Below the pieces are notes generated by a model. The model saw only the letters and a program-made list of their open reading frames with translations. It searched no databases and was not told the DNA's origin. Position numbers and translations under genes: made by a program. A stretch of DNA of 64,000 bases from Pseudidiomarina aestuarii (lineage in GTDB: Bacteria; Pseudomonadota; Gammaproteobacteria; Enterobacterales; Alteromonadaceae): positions 1 to 64,000 of the forward strand of contig NZ_PIPR01000004.1 in the NCBI RefSeq assembly GCF_003987355.1, in the 5' to 3' direction. Shown one piece after another: positions 34,828 through 43,806 of the stretch. How positions within the stretch are numbered: position 1 is the first letter of the stretch; every line of letters begins with the position of its first letter.

Positions 34828-37560
34828 ATGCGAATCAGTTTACCGCGATTGCTCATAGTCGCCGTCGTTTTCCTATTGGCGGTAGAAATTTGGATTCAGT
34901 ATACCTATGGCCTCAAAGAAAATGATAAGGCTCTGCAGGCTTACTCCTCGACATTAACTGACCTCCAAACGCGTCAAGTCTCCGATCGTATTGCTGATCT
35001 CACCGCAGCTTATGAAAGCATGTTGACACTCACGTTGCTTGAATTAGAGGAAATACCAAGAGACGGTGATTGGAAATCCCGTTATGCCAACTATTTTTAT
35101 GATGTGATCCGCTCAAATCCGCGCCTCAATGGAATATTTTTGGGAACCGAAGACAATGCTTTGCTTGGCTACGTGCGCCTTGACAATCAGCGGTTTGACT
35201 TGATGGAGGTCAACAGTAGCGATGAGCGCCAAACTATCAATTTTTGGGAGCTTGATAGCGATGGATTGCCGGTCCGCGTGCGTACCAGCCGCGATGGTTT
35301 TCGGGTTGCGACACGACCATGGTTTGAGCAAACCGAACAGCCGTTAAAAATGTATTGGAACGAGCCGTTCCCTTACTACGCTTATAACGTCATCGCGCTG
35401 CCATTGAATGTGCGCCTACCCGACAATTGGTTTGATCAGAAGGTGGTGATCTCGCTCAACCTCTACAATACTCAGTTGCAGCAAGAGCTGGCGCGACTCG
35501 TGGTCGCGTTCCCAGGTGAAGGCATTCTGCTCGATCAAAATCAACAACTTGTTACCGCTTCGAATAGACAACTGACATTATTTTGTCAGCAACCAGAGCA
35601 ACCCTGTGAGGCATTTGACGACGCCAGTCAAAATGAAATCCAAGTAGCAGAAAAAAACTATCAATTGACAGTAACGGCGATCCCATTAGATGAATCAACA
35701 AACTGGTACTTTGTTGCTCTTATCGATACTGCACAAACCTTAGAGCCGATGCGGCAAGCGCTGCGCACCAATGCGTTACTCAGTGCATCAATCGCCGCAC
35801 TCGGTGTGCTGGCGTTTTACTTCATCGCCCGATTGGTGGTTCGTCCACTGTCAAAAATGGCCGCGGAAATGGATGCCGCCAGTCAGCAGGCTGAACTTCG
35901 GCATATTGATGCACCAGTATTGCCAACGGGTCATATGACTCCGCTGGAAATTAGGAAGCTATCTCGTGCTTTTCAACGATTTGTGGGCGCTATCAATACA
36001 GCTTTTGACGAACAACAAGCCATGAATACGGAGCTCCAAATTTGGAAGGAAATTTTCGACAAAGCAAAAATCGGTATCGCAATGTCGGGACAGACCGATC
36101 CGACAATTATTCGCTCCAATCCATATTTTGCGAATCTACTTGGACGAACTCCCGAAGAATTAATTGGCACTAAGGTTCGCGATTATCTTGATGCGACGAC
36201 TCAGGCGAAGTTAGTTGATGTCGTTGCGCGTGTCGGTCGCGGTGAGACTGTGAATTATTCTGGCAATATGCTGCACAGCGCGGGTCATGATGTTCCCGTT
36301 ATCGTGACCGTGAGTGCGGTCTTAAATGACGCTGGAGAAATTGCCTATCGCATTGCGATGATTCTCGATAGGACTGAAATTGAAGACTTGTATCGACAAC
36401 TCCAGCAAACGCAACGCCTGCGTTCCTTAGGAATCTTAACCAGTGGTGTTGTTCATGATTTTAATAACTTGCTGAGCGGCATTATTTTGAATGCTGAGTT
36501 ATTAGAAACTCGGGTAAAACGAATCGAGAACCTACAGCAGCGTCAGCAATTGACCGTTACCCTGCAACAAATTGAAGAGGCGGCAACGCATGCTGGACAA
36601 CTTGTAAAACAAATATTGCTGTTCTCGCGAGAAGAGAACGATGATGCGGTTGCGGTTGATATCGCGCGTGTGGTGCAAGATTCCATGGTATTGGTTGCAG
36701 TGGGACAAGCACCGGACAAGGTCCGATTAGTGGAGGCAGATCCAGAGGTTTGGGTATTAGGCAATCGCTCGCAATTGCAGCAACTGATTATGAACCTACT
36801 GAGTAATGCATTTAAAGCGAATCAGAGAAGTCAGAGCGCTCTCCCAATTGAAGTGCGGATTGAAAAAGGTCATTTCAGACACCAGCCAGATCAACCGTGC
36901 GCAGTCATTCGAGTGCGTGATTATGGTGATGGTATTGCGAGTTCGCTGCGAGGTCGGGTATTCGAGCCATTTGTCGCGACTGACACGCGAGGTATTGGGC
37001 TCGGACTAGCGATTGTAAAGCGAATAGTCGAATTACATGACGGTGAAGTCGATTTTGATTCATTTGCATCGAGCACGCACGAATCAGGTACGGAATTTAT
37101 TGTTCGACTACCGTTAACAACTCCCCGTCCAGACGATAGCATGACGACGGTTGCGCTGGACCTTACGATTCCCCGTGGAGATATTGTCGTAGTTGATGAT
37201 GATTCAATATTAATGCGTGCTTTGACCCAACTTCTCAATTCTCGAGGCTGGTCAGCATCGGCGTTTAGTTCTGCAGATAGTGCGTATTCTTATCTTGAGC
37301 AGAATGCCAAAAGTGTGCATTATTTGATCACTGATCTTGTTATGAAAGGTCAATCAGGTCGTGAATTGACGCTTGCTGCGAAGCGTCTAAATCCGCAACT
37401 GAAAGTTATTTTAATGACGGGTTATTTAGAAGAACGGGAACGGACTCAATTACTTGCCGATGGTGTCGATCACATCGTCTTAAAACCGGTTCAATTGCAG
37501 AGCATCATCGATGCGCTTACCGCAATTGCACAACCGCAGTTAGAGAGAGATGACGAATGA
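34828..37560 (+). CDS. Hybrid sensor histidine kinase with receiver domain
   Basis: From ATG 34828 this is 910 residues, which places the first membrane helix at about 5-23. The frame extends to 34570 but overlaps the divergent amidoligase; TTG 34801 is another option. An extracytoplasmic sensor region (about 30-310) of Cache type, a second helix (312-335), a HAMP-like linker and a PAS domain (about 405-520) follow. The HisKA domain has His543 in SGVVHDFNNLLSG. The ATPase domain has NLLSNAFKAN and GIGLGLAIV. The C-terminal receiver has Asp836 (LITDLVMKG). It overlaps the next gene by ATGA, so the two are a signalling pair. The ligand is unknown. Confidence 0.9.
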   Translation: MRISLPRLLIVAVVFLLAVEIWIQYTYGLKENDKALQAYSSTLTDLQTRQVSDRIADLTAAYESMLTLTLLELEEIPRDGDWKSRYANYFYDVIRSNPRLNGIFLGTEDNALLGYVRLDNQRFDLMEVNSSDERQTINFWELDSDGLPVRVRTSRDGFRVATRPWFEQTEQPLKMYWNEPFPYYAYNVIALPLNVRLPDNWFDQKVVISLNLYNTQLQQELARLVVAFPGEGILLDQNQQLVTASNRQLTLFCQQPEQPCEAFDDASQNEIQVAEKNYQLTVTAIPLDESTNWYFVALIDTAQTLEPMRQALRTNALLSASIAALGVLAFYFIARLVVRPLSKMAAEMDAASQQAELRHIDAPVLPTGHMTPLEIRKLSRAFQRFVGAINTAFDEQQAMNTELQIWKEIFDKAKIGIAMSGQTDPTIIRSNPYFANLLGRTPEELIGTKVRDYLDATTQAKLVDVVARVGRGETVNYSGNMLHSAGHDVPVIVTVSAVLNDAGEIAYRIAMILDRTEIEDLYRQLQQTQRLRSLGILTSGVVHDFNNLLSGIILNAELLETRVKRIENLQQRQQLTVTLQQIEEAATHAGQLVKQILLFSREENDDAVAVDIARVVQDSMVLVAVGQAPDKVRLVEADPEVWVLGNRSQLQQLIMNLLSNAFKANQRSQSALPIEVRIEKGHFRHQPDQPCAVIRVRDYGDGIASSLRGRVFEPFVATDTRGIGLGLAIVKRIVELHDGEVDFDSFASSTHESGTEFIVRLPLTTPRPDDSMTTVALDLTIPRGDIVVVDDDSILMRALTQLLNSRGWSASAFSSADSAYSYLEQNAKSVHYLITDLVMKGQSGRELTLAAKRLNPQLKVILMTGYLEERERTQLLADGVDHIVLKPVQLQSIIDALTAIAQPQLERDDE

Positions 37561-39692
37561 TCACGAGAATCCTCATAGTTGATGATGATAAAGCAATTAG
37601 TGAGAGTCTGCAGAGCCTCTTGGAGTCGCACGATTACCAAGTACAAACGCTCGCATCTACGGTAGATTTTTCCGCAACTCTCGACAGCTTTAAACCGGAT
37701 TTATTGGTTCTTGATTTGATGCTACCGGGAGCCGACGGGGTAACCGTGTTGGCACAATTGCATGAAGATGCGCCAAATTGTCGCTTGATTTTGGTCAGCG
37801 GAGCGAGTGACCGAGTACTGGCGACTGCGGCAAGTGCTGCACAGGAACGCGGCATTCAAGTCCTCGGCGCATTGACTAAACCCTTCAGAATGGCGCAATT
37901 GCTAGAACTCATTCACGCTGATCCTATACGTAGCAAAATAGAAGCACCGACGTTTGATTCGGCGATGCGCTTACCAGAAAGCTCTGAAATACTCCGCGCC
38001 ATGCAGGAGCATGAACTTACCTTCGCGTTGCAGCCACGTATTAGCGCCTCAAGCAAGGTCGTGACTGGATTCGAGGTGTTAGCGCGCTGGGAACATCCGG
38101 TTCTTGGCAAAATAGCCCCTGACTATTTTATTCAACTGGCAGAAGAGCATGGCTACATCGGTCAATTGACGCAGTACATATTTGAGCAAGCATTAGCTTG
38201 GTTCGTCGAATTCCGAAAAGACTCGAATAAGTTGATACCGGGGCTCGTTGACTTGAACGATTTGCAGTTATCAATGAACTTGTCTGCGTTGCTCTTGGAT
38301 GATGCTGAGTTTCCAGAATACATGCAACAGCTGTGCGAACGTTATAGTGTTAAGCCGGCGTCGATAATTCTGGAGATCACTGAAACATCGGCAATGACCG
38401 AACGCAGTGTCGGTTTAGAGGTTATTACACGTTTGCGGCTTTATGGATTTCACCTGTCCATTGACGACTTTGGAACGGGTTACTCTTCAATGCTTCAGCT
38501 CGTTCGTCTGCCATTTACCGAAATTAAGATCGATAAATCATTCGTGATGTCTGTGGGTGACATGTCGGAATCGCGAGAAGTGGTGCGTTCAATCATTGAT
38601 TTAGCACACAGCCTAGAGATGGTAGCGGTCGCTGAAGGTGTCGAGGACGAAAGCGCAGTAGAATTTTTAGGACGTTGCGGCTGCGATGAATATCAAGGCT
38701 TTCATTTTGGTCGCCCAATGCCGCCGGCAGAGGTGTTGCCGTGGTTGCGAGACTACTATCAACATTACGAGTCCGAGCGATTAGCACTGGTGAGCCAATC
38801 GAGTGCTTATGGCAGTCAACCAGAACGTCGTTTTGATCAAATTGTGCAACTGGCCGCGCGCCTGTTTGCCATGCCAATGGCGGTTTTTTCATTGATTGAT
38901 GCGGATACTCAGCATTTTAAAGCGAAAGTCGGTTTGCAAACGAAAAGAGTCGATCGGTCGATGTCATTTTGTGCCCATGTGATGGCGGCAACAACTCGTT
39001 TGGTTGTAGAAGATGCACGAACCGACCGTCGATTTAGCGATAATCCGTTGGTGGTTGGCGAGCCATTTCTCCGTTTTTATGCCGGACAAGTGGTTCATGG
39101 ACCAAGCGGGCACCGGTTTGGTGCATTTTGTGTATTTGATCGAAAGCCAAGACCGGCAAGTACCGTCAATGAACGATTACATGATGGCATCGTCAAGTTA
39201 TTGGAAGCCGAGCTCAAAATTGAAAAAGAGAGCATGCTGGGTAAGCATCAGGATATCTTCAATGCGCGTGGGTTCGAGGAGCGAATTCAGCGACATTTGG
39301 ATTTCTTTTATCCTTTCGGCATTCATAGCTGTTTTATTCTAATCAAAATCATCAACTATGATGAGCTTACACGGGAATCATCGGTATCCGAGCGCATGGA
39401 ACTGGTTGGTAAAATTGGTAACAAGCTTTCACAAACGTTGCGCAAGAGCGATATGATTGGCTATTTGGGACTCGATGAAATGGGTGTATTTATCATGAGT
39501 CCCGAAGAAAACTGTGAGCTTGTCGAACATCGCCTGCAGTCTGAGGTAAATAAGCTCTTAATCTCAACGGTAGATGGTGAGAAGTATTGTCGTATTTCAT
39601 GCGGTGCCAGCTGCACGAAAAACGTTGGCAGTAGTTACAAAGACCTGTTAATTGCTGGCGAGCGCAAACTCTCCCGTCGCGCTCGTAGTTGA
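37557..39692 (+). CDS. Response regulator with EAL c-di-GMP phosphodiesterase, GAF and degenerate GGDEF domains
   Basis: This 711-residue protein starts with a receiver (phosphoacceptor Asp53 in LLVLDLMLPG). The EAL domain (about 145-390) keeps the catalytic set as far as can be read: EVLARW (EVL for EAL), MNLSALLL Asn, LEITET Glu, SIDDFGTGY, KIDKSFV Lys, AEGVED and YQGF Gln. A GAF domain follows (about 420-550). The end (560-711) has a GGDEF fold, but its signature is LGLDEM instead of GGDEF, so cyclase activity is unlikely. It should degrade c-di-GMP in response to the upstream hybrid kinase. The substrate-site reading is from family knowledge. Confidence 0.9.
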   Translation: MITRILIVDDDKAISESLQSLLESHDYQVQTLASTVDFSATLDSFKPDLLVLDLMLPGADGVTVLAQLHEDAPNCRLILVSGASDRVLATAASAAQERGIQVLGALTKPFRMAQLLELIHADPIRSKIEAPTFDSAMRLPESSEILRAMQEHELTFALQPRISASSKVVTGFEVLARWEHPVLGKIAPDYFIQLAEEHGYIGQLTQYIFEQALAWFVEFRKDSNKLIPGLVDLNDLQLSMNLSALLLDDAEFPEYMQQLCERYSVKPASIILEITETSAMTERSVGLEVITRLRLYGFHLSIDDFGTGYSSMLQLVRLPFTEIKIDKSFVMSVGDMSESREVVRSIIDLAHSLEMVAVAEGVEDESAVEFLGRCGCDEYQGFHFGRPMPPAEVLPWLRDYYQHYESERLALVSQSSAYGSQPERRFDQIVQLAARLFAMPMAVFSLIDADTQHFKAKVGLQTKRVDRSMSFCAHVMAATTRLVVEDARTDRRFSDNPLVVGEPFLRFYAGQVVHGPSGHRFGAFCVFDRKPRPASTVNERLHDGIVKLLEAELKIEKESMLGKHQDIFNARGFEERIQRHLDFFYPFGIHSCFILIKIINYDELTRESSVSERMELVGKIGNKLSQTLRKSDMIGYLGLDEMGVFIMSPEENCELVEHRLQSEVNKLLISTVDGEKYCRISCGASCTKNVGSSYKDLLIAGERKLSRRARS

Positions 39693-39704
39693 CTCAACTG
39701 AACC

Positions 39705-39965
39705 TTACGGGCGTAAATCGCCATGCAAGAACTTCACGACAAAGACGACTTTACCGTAGTGTTCAAAAGACCACTTGATACAATCATTTAATGCTTGCAT
39801 CACAGCGTCATAGTCACCAAATACTTGGGTGCTGAGTGTATTAGTGATGACTTTTACGTCTTTATGCACACTCAAGTGCTCGTTCAGCTTTTCGATAAAC
39901 CCCTTGATGGGCTCAATGTAGTCATCCGCCAGAGGGTACTTGCTGATATCTATAGTTAATTTCAT
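39705..39965 (-). CDS. YkoF/MTH1187-like thiamine-binding domain protein
   Basis: This small 86-residue protein (MKLTIDISKYPLADDY, TNTLSTQVFGDYDAVMQALND, KVVFVVKFLHGDLRP) resembles single-domain YkoF-related ferredoxin-like proteins that bind thiamine or hydroxymethylpyrimidine. The S-T-Q-V-F-G-D-Y segment is the most characteristic part. AGGAA precedes the ATG. It converges with the EAL gene and has no thiamine genes beside it. The assignment rests on recall of the family pattern. Confidence 0.65.
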   Translation of the reverse strand: MKLTIDISKYPLADDYIEPIKGFIEKLNEHLSVHKDVKVITNTLSTQVFGDYDAVMQALNDCIKWSFEHYGKVVFVVKFLHGDLRP

Positions 39966-40094
39966 TATTCCTGCTCTTCGGCTCGTGTAATTTCTAGTTA
40001 TTTATTTCCCATGAATTATGCCTCAACACCCTCAAAGGTGACCAGACCCAATCATAATCTAGGTAAATATAATCAGACATTATGACAAGTTGGC

Positions 40095-40123
40095 TTGACA
40101 TTGATTAATGTGTCAGCTAAAAG
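40095..40123 (+). promoter_or_regulatory. Promoter with overlapping operator-like repeats, XRE cassette
   Basis: TTGACA (40095-40100) and TAAAAG (40118-40123) are 17 bases apart, 32 bases before the first gene. TGACAT at the -35 and ATGTGTCA in the spacer form an inverted repeat. GCTTGACAT recurs directly at 40132-40140, next to the SD. The arrangement suggests repression, plausibly by the cassette's own XRE protein. The rest of 39966-40154 shows nothing further. Confidence 0.5.
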
Positions 40124-40154
40124 TAAAGCAAGCTTGACATCAATGAGGTGAAAA

Positions 40155-40571
40155 ATGACTACACATTCTGGCTCTGATTACTGTGAGAATACCAAGCGGA
40201 ACACCATGCGCTTGGCTCTGTGGACTTTTGCGTGGCTGATTTCAATGGCACTGGTCAATTTTGGTCCAACCCTTCTTTGGGGGGAAAATGTCACGCTGAC
40301 TTGGGTCGCGGTAGTGGTCAATCTGCTCTTTGGATTGGTCATGATATGGGCGAACAAAGTGTATTTGATGAGCACCGACGAACTACAGCAGCGCATTCAG
40401 TTGCAAGCGATGGGAATTACGCTCGGTATTGGGTTGGTTGGTGGTCTGGCTTACGCCAACTTAGATACCACGAATTTAATTTCAGGCGACGCTGAAATTG
40501 CGCATTTGGTGATGCTGATGGGCTTCACTTACATCGTGGCGCTGATTGCGAGCGTAAGGCAGTACCAATGA
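40155..40571 (+). CDS. Four-helix membrane protein of an XRE cassette
   Basis: This 138-residue protein has a polar N-terminus and four predicted membrane helices (about 20-40, 48-68, 84-104, 115-135). GAGGTG precedes the ATG. No family is recognised. Its stop overlaps the start of the XRE regulator gene (ATGA), an arrangement common where a small HTH protein controls a membrane protein. Confidence 0.75.
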   Translation: MTTHSGSDYCENTKRNTMRLALWTFAWLISMALVNFGPTLLWGENVTLTWVAVVVNLLFGLVMIWANKVYLMSTDELQQRIQLQAMGITLGIGLVGGLAYANLDTTNLISGDAEIAHLVMLMGFTYIVALIASVRQYQ

Positions 40572-40774
40572 AGAATCGACTCAAAGTATTACGCGCCGAA
40601 CGCGATTGGACGCAGGCTGATCTCGCGGATCGATTGAGCGTCTCTCGCCAGACCATTAATGCGATTGAGAAAGGCAAGTTTGACCCGAGTTTACCGCTAG
40701 CATTTAAAGCAGCTCGACTTTTCAATTTACGTATCGAAGACATCTTTCAAGACGACGTCGACGAGCCGTCATAG
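40568..40774 (+). CDS. XRE-family small transcriptional regulator
   Basis: This 68-residue protein is almost entirely one helix-turn-helix domain (LRAERDWTQADLADRLSVSRQTINAIEKGKFDPSLPLAFK, with the recognition helix at SRQTINAIEKG). It ends in the LFNLRIEDIFQDD tail typical of short YgzD-like XRE proteins. It has no effector domain. Coupled to the membrane protein gene before it, it probably represses its own operon. Confidence 0.92.
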   Translation: MKNRLKVLRAERDWTQADLADRLSVSRQTINAIEKGKFDPSLPLAFKAARLFNLRIEDIFQDDVDEPS

Positions 40775-40793
40775 ACCAACAAGGATTAAGATC

Positions 40794-40988
40794 ATGTTCA
40801 AAGCTATTAAAACCTCTCTGCGCTGCAATCCACAAGTTACTACAGCCATAGCATTTGCTATCACTATGCTTGCAATCAGTTGGCAAATTGGCAGTCACCC
40901 AGCGAATGGCACCGTGATGATTCTATTGATTGGCCTCTACTTTGTTGTGACAGGTGTTGGGATCAAGCGTAAGAATAAAGAAACTTAA
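40794..40988 (+). CDS. Small two-helix membrane protein
   Basis: This 64-residue protein has two predicted helices (about 16-33 and 37-55) and a basic tail (IKRKNKET). AAGGA lies upstream of the ATG. It is 19 bases from the XRE gene and probably in the same operon. The family is not recognised. Its last four bases overlap the convergent yhiN-like gene. Confidence 0.65.
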   Translation: MFKAIKTSLRCNPQVTTAIAFAITMLAISWQIGSHPANGTVMILLIGLYFVVTGVGIKRKNKET

Positions 40989-42169
40989 ACGCTTTGGCCA
41001 CAGGCGTAGCCGCTGCTCCACGCCCATTGGAAGTTGTAGCCACCGAGCCAGCCGGTGACATCCAGTACTTCGCCGATGAAAAATAAGCCGGGTTGAAGTT
41101 TGCTTTCCATGGTTTTGGAGCTGACTTCGTCGGTGTTGACACCGCCGAGGGTGACTTCGGCGGTGCGATAGCCCTCAGTGCCGTTAGGTTTGATGCGCCA
41201 TTGCTGCAGCGTTTCAGCCACTTCAGATAAGAGTGTATTGTTGCAGTCAGCGAGCTTTTTATCCGGCCAGCCTTGTTGTTCGCATAAAGCGAGTGCTAAA
41301 CGCTTCGGGAACCACTCTTGAATCACGGTTCTTAAGCCCACACGCGGGCGCTGCTGGCGTAATTCGGTAAGATCAGCATAGGTATCAGCGGCAGGACGTA
41401 AATTCACGCTCAGCGGCTCGCCTGGCAACCAGTAGGACGAGATTTGCAGCATGGCTGGGCCTGATAGCCCTCGGTGTGTGAACAACATGGCTTCTTTGAA
41501 GCTAGCGCGATCATTCTCGGCAACCACATCGACTGCTAAGCCGGATAGCTCGGCATAGTGCTCTTTGTCTGTGTCATGCAAGGTGAACGGCACTAAACCG
41601 GCGCGGACGGGAATGATACTGTGGCCGAACTGCTCTGCGAGCTGATAGCCAAGTGGCGTTGCGCCCAGCTTTGGCATAGACAAACCGCCACAAGCTACGA
41701 CAAGTTTGTGAGCGCTCACTAATCCTGAGGATGTTTTCACCTGATAACGACCGTCGCTATATGCGACGTCCAACACTTCAGTGCGCAGCTGCACGCGAGC
41801 GCCTGCAGCATCACACTCATCCATCAACATCCGTACGATGTCTTTTGCCGACTCATCACAAAAGAGCTGACCGAGCGTTTTCTCGTGATAGGCAATACCG
41901 TGCTTTTGCACCAGTGCGATAAAATCCCATTGCGTGTAGCGGCTCAGTGCAGACTTACAAAAGTGCGGATTCTGTGAGAGAAAATTCTCAGGGCTGGTGT
42001 ACATGTTGGTGAAATTACAGCGGCCACCGCCAGAGATAAGAATCTTCTTACCGGCCTGCTTGGCATGATCGATCACGACTACCGAATGACCACGTGCAGC
42101 AGCAGTTGCGGCGCAGTGTAAACCTGCTGCGCCGGCACCGATAATCAACACATCAACCGCAGTCGACAT
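40985..42169 (-). CDS. yhiN: YhiN/HI0933-type FAD-dependent oxidoreductase
   Basis: This 394-residue flavoprotein has an N-terminal Rossmann motif (VLIIGAGAAGLHCAATAAARG), the family segment KILISGGGRCNFTN, and the C-terminal TLGGVNTDE and GLFFIGEVLDVTGWLGGYNFQWAWSSG. These define the HI0933/YhiN family, whose substrate is not known. Its ATG shares a base with the peroxiredoxin stop (TAATG), so the pair is co-translated. Confidence 0.9.
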   Translation of the reverse strand: MSTAVDVLIIGAGAAGLHCAATAAARGHSVVVIDHAKQAGKKILISGGGRCNFTNMYTSPENFLSQNPHFCKSALSRYTQWDFIALVQKHGIAYHEKTLGQLFCDESAKDIVRMLMDECDAAGARVQLRTEVLDVAYSDGRYQVKTSSGLVSAHKLVVACGGLSMPKLGATPLGYQLAEQFGHSIIPVRAGLVPFTLHDTDKEHYAELSGLAVDVVAENDRASFKEAMLFTHRGLSGPAMLQISSYWLPGEPLSVNLRPAADTYADLTELRQQRPRVGLRTVIQEWFPKRLALALCEQQGWPDKKLADCNNTLLSEVAETLQQWRIKPNGTEGYRTAEVTLGGVNTDEVSSKTMESKLQPGLFFIGEVLDVTGWLGGYNFQWAWSSGYACGQSV

Positions 42170-42651
42170 TATTTTTTCAATGCTTCCAATACGTGTTCTG
42201 CACCGCTCACGCCAAAAGTACCATCGTCTTCAACGAAGAGTTCCGTAACAACTCCATCATGAATAATCATGGCGTAACGCTCTGCACGCAAGCCACCGAA
42301 GCTGCCCGTATTCTTGGTCAAGCCTAATGCTTTGTGATACTCACCATCGCCATCGGCTAATAACATAACGCTATCACCAACATTGAGCTGTTTGCCCCAA
42401 GCCTTCATCACAAAGGCATCATTCACAGAAACACAGGCAATACTCTGCACACCTGCATCTCTCAGTGCACTCGCATGCTCTACATAACCTGGCAGATGTT
42501 TTTCAGAGCAAGTTGGAGTGAATGCGCCGGGCACAGCGAACAAAATGTGCGTACCTTGACCGAAAATTTCAGCAGGATTGAACTGCTGGAGTCCGAGCTC
42601 ACCCAATGCGGTCAATGTGCCTGCTGGTAAACGTTCTTGTTGCTTAATCAT
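42169..42651 (-). CDS. Peroxiredoxin (Prx5 type)
   Basis: This 160-residue thiol peroxidase has the peroxidatic Cys motif PGAFTPTCSEKHLPGYV, then CVSVNDAFVMKAWG and LADGDGEYHKALGL. It has no fused glutaredoxin domain, and no second Cys stands out in the usual resolving position. It reduces peroxides using thiol donors such as glutathione/glutaredoxin. AAGGAGT precedes the ATG. Confidence 0.93.
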   Translation of the reverse strand: MIKQQERLPAGTLTALGELGLQQFNPAEIFGQGTHILFAVPGAFTPTCSEKHLPGYVEHASALRDAGVQSIACVSVNDAFVMKAWGKQLNVGDSVMLLADGDGEYHKALGLTKNTGSFGGLRAERYAMIIHDGVVTELFVEDDGTFGVSGAEHVLEALKK

Positions 42652-42674
42652 GTTCTCAAACTCCTTGTCGCCAA

Positions 42675-43349
42675 TTACATGGCTGGTGTTGTTGTGGTCA
42701 GGTAAACATCGAAACGATGTTTCTTACTGATAATTTGATGGGTGGGTTTGCGTCCACCCAGAAAGTTTGCATGTTGCGGTCGTTTCACCACCACGCGCTG
42801 TGTTGCAATGACCAGCGCAGGCGCCAGTAAGTCATCGGCATCTTGGTCGATGCCGACCAACTGCTGGAACATTTGCATGTCTTTCTTTACGGCTGCGCGC
42901 TGGGCTTTGTCGCCTTTCGGATACATGGGGTCTAAGTAGACCACATCAAAGGGGTCGCGTGGTTTATATGTCGCAGAAAAACAATCGCTGCCGGCAAAAT
43001 ACAGGCGTTGAGCAAGGTCTGGATCACAATGAGTTAGACGTTCTAGAGCATCTTGCAAGAGCGCGGCTACTTCGGGCTGGCGCTCATTCAGGCCGACGGT
43101 TGCACCTAAGGCAGCCAGCACGAGTGCGTCACGTCCCAAACCTGCTGTGCCATCGAGAATATGGAGTTGTTTGCGCTTGTGCATACCGCACGCTCGCGCT
43201 ATCGCTTCTTGCTTGATGCTTGCACGAGCTGCGCGGGCAGCATGTTCGCCAGCGCAAAAGTCGATACGCAATGGCAGCATTTTGGGCTCGGTAAGCCAAC
43301 GAAGTGCGAGCCCTTGCGGAGTGGGTTCTAGTTTGAAATCAGCGCTCAT
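42675..43349 (-). CDS. rsmJ: 16S rRNA (guanine-1516-N2)-methyltransferase RsmJ
   Basis: RsmJ methylates G1516 of 16S rRNA. This 224-residue protein shows the SAM-binding LDGTAGLGRDALVLAALGA, LNERQPEVAALL, the VVYLDPMYP motif and RPQHANFLGGRKP near the end. The frame reaches 43439, but ATG 43349 gives the usual length and start (MSADFKLEPTPQGL). It overlaps elaA by 11 bases. Confidence 0.93.
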   Translation of the reverse strand: MSADFKLEPTPQGLALRWLTEPKMLPLRIDFCAGEHAARAARASIKQEAIARACGMHKRKQLHILDGTAGLGRDALVLAALGATVGLNERQPEVAALLQDALERLTHCDPDLAQRLYFAGSDCFSATYKPRDPFDVVYLDPMYPKGDKAQRAAVKKDMQMFQQLVGIDQDADDLLAPALVIATQRVVVKRPQHANFLGGRKPTHQIISKKHRFDVYLTTTTPAM

Positions 43350-43806
43350 GAGAGCCCAAGTCTGTAATCGCTGGACGCTCCATATCGATATGGGGAATAT
43401 CGTCTTCGAGATATTCTTCACCGATTTCAACGAAACCAAAGCTGCGATAAAAGCGCTTCAGATAAACTTGTGCACCCAAACGAATTGGAGCATCAGGAGC
43501 GCGCCCATTACAGAGACCAATAGCAGCACGCATAAGTTCTTGGCCAAGCCCGAGACCGCGTGCTCTTGCCGCAGTAATAACGCGCCCAATACGCGCATAC
43601 GGTTCTGTTGTGCTCGGCAGAAAAATGCGAGCGTAAGCGGTCATACCTTGTTCGTCCGAACTCCATAGGTGCAAAGCATCCATATCTTTGCCGTCGGCAT
43701 CTAGGTAGGGGCACGTTTGCTCAACCACGAACACTTCTTGACGAAGCTTGAGTAGCTCATAAAGTTCGGCAAGAGAAAGCTCAGAAAATGTTTTGCAAGT
43801 CCACAT
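43339..43806 (-). CDS. elaA: ElaA-like GNAT acetyltransferase
   Basis: This 155-residue GNAT protein matches ElaA from its first residues (SLAELYELLKLRQEVFVVEQTCPY) through LRIGRV-type motif A (ARIGRVITAARARGLGLGQELM) to AQVYLKRFYRSFGFVEIGEEYLEDDIPHIDM. The acceptor substrate is not known. Its ATG shares a base with the dam stop (TAATG). Confidence 0.92.
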   Translation of the reverse strand: MWTCKTFSELSLAELYELLKLRQEVFVVEQTCPYLDADGKDMDALHLWSSDEQGMTAYARIFLPSTTEPYARIGRVITAARARGLGLGQELMRAAIGLCNGRAPDAPIRLGAQVYLKRFYRSFGFVEIGEEYLEDDIPHIDMERPAITDLGSHER

